A stretch of 6,267 bases of DNA, taken from NCBI GenBank assembly GCA_030667035.1, contig DAOUWQ010000094.1, positions 1 through 6,267 on the forward strand, written 5' to 3'. Of the stretch, positions 5,953 through 6,267 are shown piece by piece. The DNA is from Candidatus Heimdallarchaeota archaeon. GTDB lineage: Archaea; Asgardarchaeota; Heimdallarchaeia; JABLTI01. How positions within the stretch are numbered: the stretch's first letter is position 1; every line of letters starts with the position of its first letter. The notes under the pieces were generated by a model. That model made no database searches and was not told where the DNA came from. It was given only the letters and a program-made list of their open reading frames with translations. A program made the translations under genes and the position numbers.

Positions 5953-6028
5953 GTTATAGTTTTGTTAAAATGGGGATTGTATTACAAAAAATAGTCTTGA
6001 AATCTAAAAATTGATGGAGTGTAAAAAA

Positions 6029-6267
6029 ATGTTCAAAGACCTATCAGCAAAAGAGCTAAAAGATCTATACGCTAATCGACCGTGGATAAATAAAACAGCA
6101 TTAACAAACCTTTTTTTGTCTGCTTTTGCAGAAGCAGTTATTCCTGCGTTAGATAAAGCCATGGAAAGAATGTATAAAATTCTTTCAAGTACTGAATTCA
6201 TTGCAAAAATGGAAGAGGAAGTAATTGATGAATCCGTTACTCGAGTAATCGAGATGATAAAAGATGA
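6029..6267 (+). CDS. Unrecognised helical protein, 3' end beyond the window
   Basis: Seventy-nine residues are readable from the ATG at 6029 to the right edge without a stop. I do not recognise the family. The visible part (MFKDLSAKELKDLYANRP...) looks fully helical and mixed-charge. A moderately hydrophobic helix at about 24-41 contains a Glu, so it is not a convincing membrane span, and an acidic amphipathic helix follows at about 56-79. GGAGTG (6016-6021) sits seven bases before this ATG and supports the start; an in-frame ATG at 6014 overlaps that site and would add five residues (MECKK). It is divergent from the actin operon and shares its upstream region, so co-regulation is possible. 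Weak similarity cannot be judged by eye. Confidence 0.7.
   Translation, partial: MFKDLSAKELKDLYANRPWINKTALTNLFLSAFAEAVIPALDKAMERMYKILSSTEFIAKMEEEVIDESVTRVIEMIKD

Larger units (their letters stand above)
5766..6028. other. Divergent AT-rich intergenic region, candidate control or centromere-like region
   Basis: These 263 bases separate the actin operon (minus) from a divergent gene (plus), so both promoters should be here. I see no ORF. It contains ATATTCGAATAT, a perfect 12-bp palindrome (5941-5952); an imperfect repeat pair around TAGCAT (5849-5862 and 5878-5891, 11 of 14 matching); a TACTACTACTA run (5808-5818); and two copies of TTTTAATA (5821-5828, 5925-5932) near the expected TATA positions. 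No clear array of iterated repeats like plasmid parC is present. If the RHH protein binds near its own operon, this is the likeliest place. Confidence 0.5.

Noticed and set aside
5766..6028. CRISPR leader or parC-like repeat array
   Set aside because: No regularly spaced identical repeats are visible; the similarities found are short and AT-rich.
6004..6201. Minus-strand 65-codon ORF
   Set aside because: It is antisense to the plus-strand gene starting at 6029, which has a proper ribosome binding site and stays open to the window end.

Overview
The window is AT-rich and looks archaeal, most likely from an Asgard archaeon; this is an inference. The evidence is an MglA/Ras-like small GTPase, a ParM/Ta0583-type actin-like ATPase, a protein ending in a short-spaced zinc ribbon, and ribosome binding sites of the GGAGGTGAT type. 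Other archaea that carry MglA-like GTPases cannot be excluded without a database search. No tRNA, rRNA, CRISPR array or insertion sequence is visible.

Layout: five genes lie on the minus strand and one on the plus strand. Reading the minus strand 5'->3' from the right: an actin-like ATPase (5765-4692); a protein with a central ribbon-helix-helix DNA-binding domain (4702-4010), overlapping the actin gene by 11 bases and with its ribosome binding site inside the actin gene's end; and, 23 bases on, a helical TPR-like protein with a C-terminal zinc ribbon (3986-2868). A hairpin with a T-tract (2859-2836) probably ends this three-gene transcript. A separate MglA-like GTPase follows (2781-2044, non-ATG start). 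After a 160-base gap with a perfect 8-bp inverted repeat comes a large DEAH-box superfamily 2 helicase/translocase (starts 1883). It runs off the left edge, so its second RecA domain is not seen. On the right, a 263-base AT-rich intergenic region separates the actin operon from a divergent, unrecognised helical protein (6029 onward) that runs off the right edge.

How the genes may work together: an actin-like ATPase translationally coupled to a ribbon-helix-helix DNA-binding protein is the core architecture of plasmid type II partition systems (ParM-ParR). The RHH protein here also has a Lys/Ser-rich N-terminal tail, a disordered Pro/Ala/Arg linker and a short hydrophobic/acidic C-terminal tip that could be an actin-filament docking peptide. 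I infer a ParMR-like DNA segregation or DNA-anchored cytoskeletal module. It carries an added third gene (TPR plus zinc ribbon) and has a small GTPase and a helicase with an amphipathic N-terminal helix next to it. The link to the GTPase and helicase rests on proximity only. I see no clear iterated centromere array in the upstream intergenic region, only a 12-bp palindrome and one weak repeat pair.
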